A stretch of DNA of 64,000 bases, from assembly GCF_025376885.1 (NCBI RefSeq), contig NZ_JAHUBR010000001.1, positions 2,046,001-2,110,000 on the forward strand, read 5' to 3'. This stretch comes from Pseudoruegeria sp. SHC-113. GTDB lineage: Bacteria > Pseudomonadota > Alphaproteobacteria > Rhodobacterales > Rhodobacteraceae. Of the stretch, positions 1 through 9,366 are shown piece after piece. The notes under the pieces were generated by a model, which was given only the letters and a program-made list of their open reading frames with translations, made no database searches and was not told the origin of the DNA. The number at the start of each line of letters is the position of its first letter. Positions within the stretch are counted from its first letter, which is position 1. The translations under genes were made by a program, and so were the position numbers.

Positions 1-212
1 GCCGCCGCATCCACCAGGAAATCGATCGACAGCCGCTCCACCCCCGGCAGCGAGGCGATGGGCTGGCGCGTGGCCTCGCCCTCGACCACGAAGACAGGCC
101 AGATCAGATCGGCCGCCGTGAGCCGGTTCTCCTGCACCAGATTGCGCAGAGCTGCGCTGGCGCGGGTGCGGCGCAGGCGGGTGGCCGGGAAGGGGGCAAG
201 GGTAGGGCGCAT
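1..212 (-). CDS. hemB: Delta-aminolevulinic acid dehydratase (porphobilinogen synthase), N-terminal part
   Basis: The gene reads leftward from an ATG at 210-212 and runs off the window, so only about 70 codons are visible. The enzyme condenses two 5-aminolevulinate molecules to porphobilinogen in cytosolic tetrapyrrole synthesis. The visible part carries the family's N-terminal pattern: LRRTRASAALRNLVQ, then DLIWPVFVVEG, then SLPGVERLSID. The catalytic lysines and metal site lie outside the window. It is divergent from the gene at 356, with about 140 bases of shared promoter region between them. Confidence 0.85.
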   Translation of the reverse strand, partial: MRPTLAPFPATRLRRTRASAALRNLVQENRLTAADLIWPVFVVEGEATRQPIASLPGVERLSIDFLVDAA

Positions 213-355
213 GGCGGGGGCAACCTTTTAGTGTTTCCTTTTTGCGTGCCACGGATTTATTCCTGCCTCAAGGGTAGGAAAAGCCGCAGCCAGAGGCTAT
301 GGCAAACCAAGCCGCTACAGGTTGAAGCAAAATCACAAAAAAAGGGACAGGCTTC

Positions 356-877
356 GTGGACTGGTATTCTCTTGTCTTCGAGATGATCGACATGCGCTCG
401 TTCTCGAACCTGTGGTACTGGATCGCGCTCGCGGTGATGTGGTCCAGTGTCAGCCATTTCGTGCTGGGGGTGCCTTACGATCTCGTGACGCGCGCCGAGA
501 AGAGCGAAGAGGCCGACGCCGATCTGACGCTGATCGTGGGCGTGAACGTGCGGCGGATCCATTATATCGTGCACAGCGCCGGGCTCTGGGTTCTGGGGTT
601 CACCTTCTTCCTGCTCACCACGCTGGCGATCACAGGCTTCTTTTACGGGGTGGAATTCAGCCAGGCGGTGTTTCTGCTGGCCTTCCCGATGAGCGGTGTC
701 GCGCTTCTTTCGATTTTCACCGCCGACAAGATACTTGCCGGCGAACTTGTGGGCGAAGCTTTGCGCAAGCGGCTGCGGCGGCACCGGCTTTATACCCAGA
801 TCATCGGCATGATCTCGATCTTCATCACCTCGGTCTGGGGGATGTATCAGAACCTGATGATCGGCTTGCCCGGTTGA
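356..877 (+). CDS. Four-helix inner-membrane protein ('component of SufBCD complex' family)
   Basis: 173 residues from a GTG at 356, preceded by an AGGGAC-like ribosome site. Four hydrophobic segments are visible at about residues 18-37, 72-95, 100-122 and 147-165, with a charged loop (residues 45-68) between the first two. The opening MDWYSLVFEMIDMRSFSNLW is typical of a Rhodobacteraceae family that databases label 'component of SufBCD complex'. Nothing in this sequence shows a link to iron-sulfur assembly: there is no SufB, C or D gene nearby and no cysteine motif. I treat the name as a family label and the function as unknown. It lies 13 bases upstream of mfd on the same strand and may be co-transcribed with it. 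Confidence 0.8.
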   Translation: MDWYSLVFEMIDMRSFSNLWYWIALAVMWSSVSHFVLGVPYDLVTRAEKSEEADADLTLIVGVNVRRIHYIVHSAGLWVLGFTFFLLTTLAITGFFYGVEFSQAVFLLAFPMSGVALLSIFTADKILAGELVGEALRKRLRRHRLYTQIIGMISIFITSVWGMYQNLMIGLPG

Positions 878-890
878 CTTTCCGCCCCGC

Positions 891-3800
891 ATGGTTACCT
901 CGGCGGCCATGACAAACCACCAGCATCTGACATGGAGCGGCGCTCCGGAAGGCCATGACGCTCAGCTTCTCCTGCGCGAGCTTGGGAGCTCGGCCACGCC
1001 CGTGGTGCATGTGGCGCGCGACGACCGCCGCCTTAACGCCATGCGCGATGCACTGCGCTTCTTTGCGCCTGATATGCCGGTGCTGGTGTTCCCGGCCTGG
1101 GATTGCCTGCCGTTTGACCGTGTTTCGCCCAACGCCGATGTTTCAGCCGCGCGCATGGCGACGCTGGCCGCGCTGGTGCATGGCGCGCCGCAGCGCTTTG
1201 TGCTGCTGACCACGCTCAACGCCGCCAGCCAGCGCATTCCGGCGCGCGAGGTGTTGAAGGATGCCGCCTTCGTGGCCGAGGTGGACAAGCGGCTGGATGA
1301 GGCCGAACTGCGCCGGTTTCTCGTGCGGATGGGCTTCACCCAGACGCCCACGGTGATGGAGCCGGGCGATTACGCCGTGCGCGGTGGCATCATCGACATC
1401 TACCCGCCGGGGGAAAGCGGGCCCGTGCGGCTCGATCTCTTCGGCGATGTGCTCGATGGCGCGCGGCGCTTTGATCCGGCCACGCAGAAGACGACCGAAA
1501 AGCTTTCCCGCGTGGAACTCGCGCCCGTGTCCGAGGTGATTCTGGACGAGGCCGCGATCACGCGTTTCCGGCAGAACTACCGCATCACCTTCGGCGCGGC
1601 GGGAACGGATGATCCGCTCTATGAGGCGGTGAGCGCAGGCCGCAAGCATCAGGGCGCGGAGCACTGGCTGCCTTTCTTCCATGAGCGGCTTGAAACGCTC
1701 TTTGATTTCCTGCCCGAGGCCTCGATCCTGCTGGATGACCAGCTTTCCGCAGCGCGCCAGAGCCGCTGGGAGGGCATCGCGGATCAATATGAAAGCCGCA
1801 AGCTCGCGATGCAGCAGAAGAACCGGATGGACACGGTCTATAAACCCTGCCCGCCGGAGCTTCTGTATCTGGACGAGGACGGCTGGGCCAACGCCGTGGC
1901 CGCGCGGCGCGTGTTGCAACTGGTGCAACTGCCGCAAAGCACCGGGGCCAAGGTGTTGGACATGGGCGGGCGCATCGGGCGCAATTTCTCGCCGGAACGC
2001 CAGCTTGAAAACGTCAGCCTTTTCGGGGCCTTGTCGGCGCATATTCAAGCCAAGCGCAAAGGCGGTCAGGTGATCGTTGCCAGCTACTCGGAAGGCGCGC
2101 GGGAGCGGCTTCAGGGGCTGATGGAAGACGAGGATCTGGCCGACACGCGCCTGATCACCGATTTCAACGATGTGCCGGAGGGCAAGGGCGGTGTGTATCT
2201 GGCCGTCTGGGCGCTGGAACATGGGTTCGAGGCCAAGGGGCTCACCGTGATCAGCGAGCAGGACGTGCTGGGGGACCGCCTGATCCGCGCGCCCAAGCGC
2301 AAGCGGCGGGCAGAGAACTTCCTGACCGAGGCGCAAAGCCTCTCGCCCGGCGATCTGATCGTCCACGTCGATCACGGCATCGGGCGCTACATGGGGCTGG
2401 AGGTCGTCACAGCGGCCGGTGCCGCCCATGAGTGCCTGTCGCTGGAATACGCAGGCGGGGATCGCCTGTTCCTGCCTGTTGAAAACATTGAGCTTCTCAG
2501 CCGCTACGGCCATGAGGAAGGGCTGCTCGACAAGCTCGGCGGCGGCGCGTGGCAGGCCAAGAAGGCCAAGCTGAAAGAGCGCATCCGCGAGATGGCGGAC
2601 CGTTTGATCCGCATCGCGGCGGAGCGTGAGCTGCGCCATGCCCAGATCATGGAGCCGCCCGAGGGCATGTGGGATGCCTTCTGCGCGCGCTTTCCCTATC
2701 AGGAAACCGACGATCAGCTCACTGCCATTGCCGATGTGCTGGACGATCTGGCGCGCGGGCGTCCGATGGACAGGCTCGTTTGCGGCGATGTGGGCTTCGG
2801 CAAGACCGAAGTCGCCATGCGCGCGGCATTTGTCGCGGCAATGTCGGGCGTGCAGGTGGCGGTGATCGCCCCCACAACGCTTCTGGCCCGCCAGCACTAC
2901 AAGAGCTTCGCTGAACGTTTCCGGGGTTTTCCGTTAGAAGTCAGGCAGCTATCGCGCTTTGTGACTGCGAAGGATGCCGCCGCCACCCGCGACGGGCTGG
3001 CCCGCGGCACCGTCGACATCGTGATCGGCACCCACGCGCTTCTGGCGAAATCCATCCGCTTCAAGAACCTCGGGATGCTGGTGATCGACGAGGAGCAGCA
3101 TTTCGGCGTCGCCCATAAGGAGCGGCTGAAATCCATGCGCTCCGATGTGCATGTGCTCACGCTCACCGCCACGCCGATCCCGCGTACGCTGCAGATGTCG
3201 CTCTCGGGGGTGCGGGATCTTTCGATCATCGGCACGCCGCCGGTGGATCGCCTCGCCATCCGCACCTATGTGAGCGAGTTTGATGCCGTCACCCTGCGCG
3301 AAGCGCTGCTGCGTGAGCATTACCGGGGCGGGCAGAGCTTTTTCGTGGTGCCGCGCATCAAGGATCTGGCTGAAATCGAAGCATTTTTGCGCGATCAAGT
3401 GCCGGAGGTCAGCTTCATCACCGCCCACGGCCAGATGGCGGCGGGCGAGCTTGATGAGCGCATGAACGCCTTCTACGACGGCAAATACGACGTGCTGCTG
3501 GCCACCACCATCGTGGAAAGCGGGCTTGATATTCCGACGGCCAATACGATGATCGTCCATCGCGCCGATATGTTCGGCCTCGCGCAGCTTTACCAGATCC
3601 GGGGCCGCGTGGGCCGCTCCAAGACGCGCGCCTATGCCTACCTCACAACAAAGCCGCGCAAGCCGTTGACTCCGAACGCAGAAAAGCGCCTGCGCGTGCT
3701 CGGAAGCCTTGACAGCCTCGGCGCAGGCTTCACGCTTGCGAGCCAGGATCTCGACATTCGCGGTGCGGGCAACCTGCTGGGCGAAGAGCAATCCGGCCAA

Positions 3801-4373
3801 ATGCGGGATGTGGGCTATGAGCTGTATCAGTCCATGCTGGAAGAGGCCGTCGCCAAGATCCGCTCGGGCGAGGCGGAAGGCCTGCCGGACTCCGGGGATC
3901 AATGGGCGCCGACGATCAACCTCGGCGTGCCGGTGCTGATCCCCGAAAGCTATGTGCCCGATCTCGACGTGCGCCTTGGCCTCTACCGCCGCCTCTCGGG
4001 CCTCACCACCAAGGTGGAGCTTGAAGGCTTTGCCGCCGAGATGATTGACCGCTTCGGGAAATTGCCAAAGGAAGTCAACACGCTGCTGCTCGTTGTTCGT
4101 ATCAAGGCCATGTGCAAACGGGCCGGGATCGCTAAGCTTGACGCCGGGCCGAAAGGCGCGACGATTCAGTTCCACAACGACAAATTCGCCTCGCCCGCCG
4201 GGCTGGTGGAGTTCATCACCGCCCAGAAGGGGCTTGCCAAGGTGAAGGACAACAAGATCGTCGTGCGGCGTGACTGGGCGGCCGAAGCCGACAAGATCAA
4301 GGGCGCTTTCGCCATCGCACGCGATCTGGCCGAGAAAGTGGTGGCGGAAAAGAAACGGGCCAGCGCCTCCTAG
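891..4373 (+). CDS. mfd: Transcription-repair coupling factor Mfd
   Basis: 1160 residues, the usual length. Mfd is a cytosolic translocase that removes RNA polymerase stalled at DNA damage and recruits UvrA. The order fits the family: a UvrB-like N-terminal region (to about residue 340), the RNA-polymerase-interaction module around residue 485 (GDLIVHVDHGIGRYMG), the SF2 motor with Walker A GDVGFGKTE near 630 and box II VIDEEQHFGV near 732, helicase motifs TLTATPIPRT and QIRGRVGRS, and a C-terminal TRCF domain. An ATG at 909 (MTNHQH) is an alternative start; neither has a strong ribosome site. No frameshift is seen. Confidence 0.97.
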   Translation: MVTSAAMTNHQHLTWSGAPEGHDAQLLLRELGSSATPVVHVARDDRRLNAMRDALRFFAPDMPVLVFPAWDCLPFDRVSPNADVSAARMATLAALVHGAPQRFVLLTTLNAASQRIPAREVLKDAAFVAEVDKRLDEAELRRFLVRMGFTQTPTVMEPGDYAVRGGIIDIYPPGESGPVRLDLFGDVLDGARRFDPATQKTTEKLSRVELAPVSEVILDEAAITRFRQNYRITFGAAGTDDPLYEAVSAGRKHQGAEHWLPFFHERLETLFDFLPEASILLDDQLSAARQSRWEGIADQYESRKLAMQQKNRMDTVYKPCPPELLYLDEDGWANAVAARRVLQLVQLPQSTGAKVLDMGGRIGRNFSPERQLENVSLFGALSAHIQAKRKGGQVIVASYSEGARERLQGLMEDEDLADTRLITDFNDVPEGKGGVYLAVWALEHGFEAKGLTVISEQDVLGDRLIRAPKRKRRAENFLTEAQSLSPGDLIVHVDHGIGRYMGLEVVTAAGAAHECLSLEYAGGDRLFLPVENIELLSRYGHEEGLLDKLGGGAWQAKKAKLKERIREMADRLIRIAAERELRHAQIMEPPEGMWDAFCARFPYQETDDQLTAIADVLDDLARGRPMDRLVCGDVGFGKTEVAMRAAFVAAMSGVQVAVIAPTTLLARQHYKSFAERFRGFPLEVRQLSRFVTAKDAAATRDGLARGTVDIVIGTHALLAKSIRFKNLGMLVIDEEQHFGVAHKERLKSMRSDVHVLTLTATPIPRTLQMSLSGVRDLSIIGTPPVDRLAIRTYVSEFDAVTLREALLREHYRGGQSFFVVPRIKDLAEIEAFLRDQVPEVSFITAHGQMAAGELDERMNAFYDGKYDVLLATTIVESGLDIPTANTMIVHRADMFGLAQLYQIRGRVGRSKTRAYAYLTTKPRKPLTPNAEKRLRVLGSLDSLGAGFTLASQDLDIRGAGNLLGEEQSGQMRDVGYELYQSMLEEAVAKIRSGEAEGLPDSGDQWAPTINLGVPVLIPESYVPDLDVRLGLYRRLSGLTTKVELEGFAAEMIDRFGKLPKEVNTLLLVVRIKAMCKRAGIAKLDAGPKGATIQFHNDKFASPAGLVEFITAQKGLAKVKDNKIVVRRDWAAEADKIKGAFAIARDLAEKVVAEKKRASAS

Positions 4374-4856
4374 CGCCAGCCCGCTTCCTAGAGAGGCCCG
4401 TCCATGCATCCCCCCACATGAACGGGCGGTGGCGAGAGAGGCATCAACGTCCGTGAGCGCCTCAGGCCTCGCCGATAACCGGGGCCGGGTGGGGCAGCCT
4501 TTTCGCTGTCTTGCGCACCCGGAGCGTGGTGGGTTCAGAGTGAGTGTACCACGCCATCACTGAGCGCCACATCTTAAACGTGTGGCATGCATCCGCTTTC
4601 CCTGGTTTGAGGTCTTGGTTCTTTTCCCCCTTCGTCCCGGCATGAACGGCTGGTGTTTTGTCGGGCCAAACGGCCGCCGCCTTATCGATCCTGCGTCTCC
4701 CCGGCCAAGCGTTGCGCAGCCATCCCCGAGCCATTCCACCCGCCTGCGCTTGCTTTTCGTGCCGGGAATGCGCCCCGGTGTCCCCATCGAATTTGACAAG
4801 CAACGTATCGGATGGGCAATCTAAGGATGTCCAAAAAATCCGACTGAGGGTCCAGC
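4374..4856. other. 483-base intergenic region without a convincing gene
   Basis: Short reading frames exist on both strands, but none has a ribosome site, recognisable domain or Rhodobacteraceae-like codon pattern. One small hairpin is visible (GCCACA at 4566-4571 pairing with TGTGGC at 4581-4586) without a T-run. The last bases before 4857 hold a GAGGG ribosome site for the AraC gene. It probably holds the 3' end of the mfd transcript and the promoter of the regulator. Confidence 0.5.
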
Positions 4857-5621
4857 ATGGCGCTTGATCGACTTTCCTCCTTTTTGTCCGGCCTCACGGT
4901 TTCGGAAGTTTCGGCCCATACGACTGCAGGGCATAATTTCTTCGTGCATCCGGCAGCCAGAGGCAGCGGGTTTCTGCTGTGCAGCCCGGATCCTTTGGAG
5001 GGTGCAGGCCCGCCGGTGGCTTGTGCGAGGCTGTCCTGGGGGGTGAAATCCGATCTGTTTCGGGGCGCGCATGGCGGATTCCAGATGGCGATCCCGCCGG
5101 AAGACTCGCTTCATCCCATGATTGTGCTGCTGGAGCAGGAGCTGCGCGCCCCCCGTTGCGGCGCGCCTTTGCTGCTAGCGGGCTACGTGGAGGTGCTTCT
5201 GGTGCATTTCCTGCGCAGCGCCCTGCAGCGCGGGCTGGCGGAGTTCGGGCTGATGGCGGGCCTTGCCGATCCGCGCCTCGCGCGCACGCTGGTGGCGATG
5301 CACGACATGCCGGAAAAGCCCTGGACAGCAGAAGATCTGGCCGTGCTGGCGGGCATGTCGCGCTCGGGCTACATGGACCGCTTCCAGAAGGTGATGGGCG
5401 AGGGGCCGATGGGCTACCTGCGGCGCTGGCGGCTGGCCCGCGCGCGGGAAGCTCTGGAAGCGGGCGAGCGCGTGGCGCTGGTGGCGCGGCGCTTTGGCTA
5501 CAGTTCGACCGACGCCTTCACCCGTGCCTTCCGCAAGGCCGAGGGTCAGCTGCCGTCGGATTTGCGGCGGGCGCGTTCCAGCGTTTCCTCGACCTCTTCG
5601 CCGAACTTGGAGAGCTTCTGA
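4857..5621 (+). CDS. AraC-family transcriptional regulator with cupin-type sensor domain
   Basis: 254 residues from an ATG at 4857, with GAGGG placed seven bases upstream. The N-terminal 150 residues resemble the cupin_6 sensor domain of AraC regulators. The C-terminal part (about 160-245) is a double helix-turn-helix: WTAEDLAVLAGMSRSGYMDR is the first recognition region and VARRFGYSSTDAFTRAFRK the second, highly characteristic one. It is a cytosolic DNA-binding protein; the ligand is unknown. Its last 76 bases overlap the 3' end of the convergent K+ channel gene. The channel operon or its own gene are the obvious target candidates, but no operator is recognised. Confidence 0.88.
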   Translation: MALDRLSSFLSGLTVSEVSAHTTAGHNFFVHPAARGSGFLLCSPDPLEGAGPPVACARLSWGVKSDLFRGAHGGFQMAIPPEDSLHPMIVLLEQELRAPRCGAPLLLAGYVEVLLVHFLRSALQRGLAEFGLMAGLADPRLARTLVAMHDMPEKPWTAEDLAVLAGMSRSGYMDRFQKVMGEGPMGYLRRWRLARAREALEAGERVALVARRFGYSSTDAFTRAFRKAEGQLPSDLRRARSSVSSTSSPNLESF

Positions 5622-5911
5622 GCCAGCGCCTCTTCCGGGGTCTGGATGTTGAGCCGGTGGTTCACCCGTTTCGTCAGGTTCTGCACGCCAAGAGCGAAAG
5701 CCCCGATCCCGAAGATGATCAGGATGGTGACCCCGATCTTGCCCTGCGGCGTTTGGGGGACCATGTCGCCATAGCCGACGGTGGACATGGTGACGATGGT
5801 GAAGAAATAGGCGTCAAGCCAGCCCCAGCCCTCCACATAGTGGAAGAACACCGTGCTGGCGGCCACCATGGCCACTAGCGCGCTGAAGAAGGTCTTGGCA
5901 AAGAACGACAT
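5546..5911 (-). CDS. Two-helix potassium channel (Ion_trans_2 type)
   Basis: 121 residues. It has the minimal K+ channel layout: TM1 (about 5-25), a pore helix, the selectivity filter TVGYGD at residues 44-49, and TM2 (about 56-78), followed by a charged tail of about 40 residues without an RCK/TrkA-N domain. Such proteins assemble as tetramers in the inner membrane. The gene is the last of a leftward run (ligase, DsbA-type protein, MFS exporter, channel), 15 bases after the MFS gene. Its 3' end is antisense to the last 76 bases of the AraC gene. What gates the channel cannot be told, as no ligand domain is present. Confidence 0.88.
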   Translation of the reverse strand: MSFFAKTFFSALVAMVAASTVFFHYVEGWGWLDAYFFTIVTMSTVGYGDMVPQTPQGKIGVTILIIFGIGAFALGVQNLTKRVNHRLNIQTPEEALAQKLSKFGEEVEETLERARRKSDGS

Positions 5912-5926
5912 GTGCGTGGCGGCCCC

Positions 5927-7132
5927 TCAGGCGGTGCGTTTGATCCGTTTCTCACCCGCTATGCTGCGCATGAGCGCCGTTGAGATCAAGCAGCAGATCA
6001 GTACGGTGGCGGCCAGTGGCGTGGCGGTGCCCGCAAAGAGCAGCCCCACGGCCCCGGCCAGAACCGCGCCGCCCACGGTGGAGATCGCCCCCATGACGGA
6101 AGCCGCGATGCCCGCGATATGGCCCAGCGGCTCCATCGCAAGCGCGTTGAGGTTTCCGAGCGTGAAGCCGACCATGTAGAAGACGGTCACGATCCAGAAC
6201 AGGAAGAGCCAAAAATTCAGAAGCCCCGCGAGTGAAAGCCCCAGCGCCAGCGCGGCAAAGCCGATCTGCACCGCGTAGCCCATCGTGGCCAGCGGGCGCA
6301 TGCCGTAACGCTCCACCAGCCGTGCGTTGATCACGTTGCCTGTGCCCGCCAGCAGCGCGATACAGGCAAACCAGAAGGCAAATTCCGTTTCCCGCCCGTA
6401 GGTGATCGCGAAGAGCGGCTGGATCGAGGAGATCACGCCCAGCAACATCCCGAGCGTCAGCGTCTGCACCGCGATCGACACCACCACCATCCGCACCCCC
6501 ATCATCTCGCGCGTGGCCTGCGCGATGCTGGTGAAAGTGAAGGGGCGGCGGTTTTCCTGTGGCAAGGTTTCCGGCTGGCGCAGGGCGTACCAGCCGCCCG
6601 CGAACAGCGCGAAGAGCACGAAGGCCACGAAGATCGCGCGCCAGTCGAACACCGCCATGATCGCCAGCCCCACGGCAGGGGCGGCGGCGGGTACGAGCAC
6701 GAAGATCATCATCATGAAGGAGACGATCTTGGCCATCTTCTCGCCTGCATAGAGATCGCGGATCATGGCTTGCGTCGCGATGCGCGGCCCGGCGACGCCG
6801 ATGCCCATCAGGAAGCGCGCGATCAGCAGCACGTCGAGCGATTGCGCCTGCGCGCACAAGAGCGCCATCGCGCAATAGACGGCCGTGCCGCCGATGATGA
6901 CAGGACGGCGACCGATGCTGTCAGACAGCGGCCCGGCAAAAAGCGTGCCAACACCCATGCCCAGCATGAAGATGGCGATCACGAGGGAGATGTTGCCCGG
7001 ATCGTCCGGCGTCAGCTCCTCTGCGATGCGCGTCATCGCGGGCAGCATGGCGTCGATGGCGAAGGCGATCATCGCCATCAGCATGGCGCAGAGCGCGATG
7101 AACTCACCTTGTTTCAGGGGCTTGGCGTTCAT
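5927..7132 (-). CDS. MFS drug-efflux transporter, Bcr/CflA type
   Basis: 401 residues with about 12 hydrophobic segments. The first half carries the DHA1-family loop between TM2 and TM3 (GPLSDSIGRRPVIIGG) and a motif C-like region (FVLVPAAAPAVGL), as in Bcr/CflA proton-driven exporters. It acts in the inner membrane and the substrate is unknown. The start codon overlaps the stop of the preceding DsbA-family gene by four bases (7129-7132), so the two are translationally coupled. Confidence 0.88.
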   Translation of the reverse strand: MNAKPLKQGEFIALCAMLMAMIAFAIDAMLPAMTRIAEELTPDDPGNISLVIAIFMLGMGVGTLFAGPLSDSIGRRPVIIGGTAVYCAMALLCAQAQSLDVLLIARFLMGIGVAGPRIATQAMIRDLYAGEKMAKIVSFMMMIFVLVPAAAPAVGLAIMAVFDWRAIFVAFVLFALFAGGWYALRQPETLPQENRRPFTFTSIAQATREMMGVRMVVVSIAVQTLTLGMLLGVISSIQPLFAITYGRETEFAFWFACIALLAGTGNVINARLVERYGMRPLATMGYAVQIGFAALALGLSLAGLLNFWLFLFWIVTVFYMVGFTLGNLNALAMEPLGHIAGIAASVMGAISTVGGAVLAGAVGLLFAGTATPLAATVLICCLISTALMRSIAGEKRIKRTA

Positions 7133-7782
7133 TGCTCACCTTCTTGGGCGGCCTGTTGCGCCTTGATGTCGGCGATCACCTTGAGCCAGAGCTCTGCCGG
7201 TTGGGCACCGGGGACCGCATGTTGCTGGGCAACGACGAAACAGGGCACACCCGTGACCCCCATCTTGCGCGAATGGGCATCGCGCTCGCGGATCATTTCG
7301 GCATCCGCATCGCCCTGCAGCAGGCGCAACGTCACTTCGCGGTCCATTTCGATGCTTTCGGCGATATCGGCCAGCACCTCCGCATCGCCGATGTCCTTGC
7401 CCTGTTCGAAGTAGGCTTTGAACAGCGCCGAGACAGCGGCCGTTTGGCGGGCCTCAAGCCCGGCCCAGTGGATCAGCCGGTGGGCGTCCACCGTGTTGGG
7501 CGTGCGCTGGATGGCGGCGAAATCGATGTTGAGGCCGGCTTCCTGCGCGGCCTCGGCGATCTGGCCGTAGACACGCACCGCGCCTTCCTTGCCGCCGAAC
7601 TTGGCCTCCAGATAGGCGCGGCGATCCATGCCGCCTTTCGGCATCTCCGGGTTCAGCTGGAAGGGGTGCCATTCAATCACGAAAGGATGGTCGGGCACTT
7701 GGGCGAGCGCTTCATCAAGGCGCGTCTTGCCGATATAGCACCAAGGGCAGATCGGATCGGAGATAATATCAAGCTTTACCAT
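7129..7782 (-). CDS. DsbA-family thioredoxin-fold protein (FrnE-like)
   Basis: 217 residues. The N-terminus (KLDIISDPICPWCYIGKTRL) carries a CPWC redox motif at residues 12-15 with no signal peptide, so it is cytosolic. The GVTGVPCFVV segment supplies the cis-proline loop. The pattern fits the DsbA/FrnE/2-hydroxychromene-2-carboxylate isomerase group, in which CxxC members act on disulfides. I chose the ATG at 7780-7782 because the thioredoxin fold begins there; codons further upstream lie inside the ligase gene. It overlaps that gene by 14 bases and the MFS gene by 4. Confidence 0.88.
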   Translation of the reverse strand: MVKLDIISDPICPWCYIGKTRLDEALAQVPDHPFVIEWHPFQLNPEMPKGGMDRRAYLEAKFGGKEGAVRVYGQIAEAAQEAGLNIDFAAIQRTPNTVDAHRLIHWAGLEARQTAAVSALFKAYFEQGKDIGDAEVLADIAESIEMDREVTLRLLQGDADAEMIRERDAHSRKMGVTGVPCFVVAQQHAVPGAQPAELWLKVIADIKAQQAAQEGEQ

Positions 7783-9301
7783 GGGTTGCCTCAAACTCTT
7801 CGCGCAGTTTCCGGCGCAGGATCTTGTTGTTTGCGCCCCGAGGGAGCGCTGCAATGCGCCGGAACAGGCGCGGGGTTTTGTAGCGGGCCAGCCGCGTTTC
7901 GCAGAAGGCGGTGAGCGCTTCCGTCTCGATCTCCTGATCGGCCACGTAGAAGGCGGCGATCACGGTGGTGTCCGCCTTTACGTGCACCTCGGCGGCGGCG
8001 GAGTCCTGCACCTCCGGGTGGCTGTTGAGCACGCGCTCGACCTCCAGAGGCGAGACGCGGAAGCCACCGGCGTTCATCATGTCATCGGCGCGGCCCAAGT
8101 AGTGGATCGCGCCGTCGGGATCCATCGAGACGGTATCCCCGGTCAGGAACCATTCGCCGGCAAAGCGGCTTTCCGTCTCGGCCTCGGCCTCCCAGTAGCC
8201 CAGCATCAAGCCCTGATCGCGGCGGGAGACGCCCAGCACACCGGGGGCGCCAAAGGGCACCGCAGCGCCGTCTTCCCCCAGCACCGCCACGCGGCGGCCC
8301 TTCTGCGGATAGCCCGAGGCCCCAGCCGGGGCCGGATGGCCGGGCGCGCCGGAGATGAAGGTGGAGCATTCCGACATGCCGTAGGCTTCATAGATTGCGC
8401 AGCCCGTGGCCGCCGTGAACGCTTCGCGCACAGCATCTGGAAGCTTTTCACCGGCGGACAACCCGTGGCGCAGTTCGGGCAGGGTGAGCGGCCCGCCTTG
8501 CTTGAGCATCTGGCGGTAAACACCCGGCGCTGCGGCGAAAATCGTAACTCTCTCTTTGGCGAGAAGCGCGGGCAACTCCGAAGCCACGACCCCTTGCGCA
8601 GGGATTACGGCGGTTGCGCCCGCCGACCACGGATCCATAAGCCCGGTGCCCAAAGTGTAGGTCCAGTTGAAGGCCCCGGCGTGGAGCAGCACATCCTGCG
8701 CAGTCAGCCCATACCAGCCCTCCCACATCATCCGCCGCGCCCAGATCGCGCGGTGGGCGTGGCAGACGGCGTGGGGCTGGCCCGAGGTGCCTGAGGTGTA
8801 GATGATGTAGCCCAGCCGCTCCGGATCAACCATCACGTAATCCGCCGGGGGCAGCGCGTGAAAGCTTTGTAACGCGGCTTCGCCGATCACCGGGATGTCA
8901 CAAGGCGCGGGCAGGGCCACGCCGTCGCCCGCAACGATTAGCTTGGGGCGAATCTCGGCGGCGATCTTGCTGCATTCGGGCGCGGTGAGCATCGCGGAGG
9001 TTGGCACCGGAATGAAGCCGCCCGCGATGGCGGCAAGGAAAGTGAGCGGGAATTCCAGCGTGTTCCCGAGCCGCATGAGCACCCGGTCGCCCGGTTTGAG
9101 CCCCTGTTGCGCCAGCCCGGTGGCGATGCCGCGAACCATGCGTTCCAGTTCGCCATAGGTGTGGGTCTGCCGCGCCTGTAGCCCGGCGATCACGAGCGCG
9201 GGTTTTGCAGGGTCCGCGCCGCTGCTTGTCAGCACGTGGCGGGCCATGTTGAACGGGCTGGGGCAGGAGCTGGGCGGCCCCTGATCGAAAATGGAAACCA
9301 T
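7769..9301 (-). CDS. Class I adenylate-forming enzyme (acyl/aryl-CoA ligase)
   Basis: 510 residues. ANL-superfamily ligases activate a carboxylate with ATP and pass it to coenzyme A. The motifs are in order: the phosphate loop YIIYTSGTSGQPHAV, YEAYGMSEC, the hinge region GDTVSMDPDG with LGRADDMMNAGGFRVSPLEVE, and the C-terminal lysine region NNKILRRKLRE. The GWYGL/GAFNWTYTLGTGL region is like benzoate- and fatty-acid-type ligases, but the substrate cannot be assigned. It heads the leftward operon with the DsbA-type, MFS and channel genes, and is divergent from an XRE-cupin regulator 65 bases away. Confidence 0.87.
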   Translation of the reverse strand: MVSIFDQGPPSSCPSPFNMARHVLTSSGADPAKPALVIAGLQARQTHTYGELERMVRGIATGLAQQGLKPGDRVLMRLGNTLEFPLTFLAAIAGGFIPVPTSAMLTAPECSKIAAEIRPKLIVAGDGVALPAPCDIPVIGEAALQSFHALPPADYVMVDPERLGYIIYTSGTSGQPHAVCHAHRAIWARRMMWEGWYGLTAQDVLLHAGAFNWTYTLGTGLMDPWSAGATAVIPAQGVVASELPALLAKERVTIFAAAPGVYRQMLKQGGPLTLPELRHGLSAGEKLPDAVREAFTAATGCAIYEAYGMSECSTFISGAPGHPAPAGASGYPQKGRRVAVLGEDGAAVPFGAPGVLGVSRRDQGLMLGYWEAEAETESRFAGEWFLTGDTVSMDPDGAIHYLGRADDMMNAGGFRVSPLEVERVLNSHPEVQDSAAAEVHVKADTTVIAAFYVADQEIETEALTAFCETRLARYKTPRLFRRIAALPRGANNKILRRKLREEFEATHGKA

Positions 9302-9366
9302 GCCTGACAGTTACGCGCGCAAATGCCAAGTTGCAAGGCGTGCGGCGCATCCCCTATACGGGCCTA

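Noticed and set aside
4462-4824. Overlapping frames of 80-113 codons in the mfd-AraC gap
   Set aside because: Present on both strands without ribosome sites or domains; typical of open frames in GC-rich non-coding DNA.
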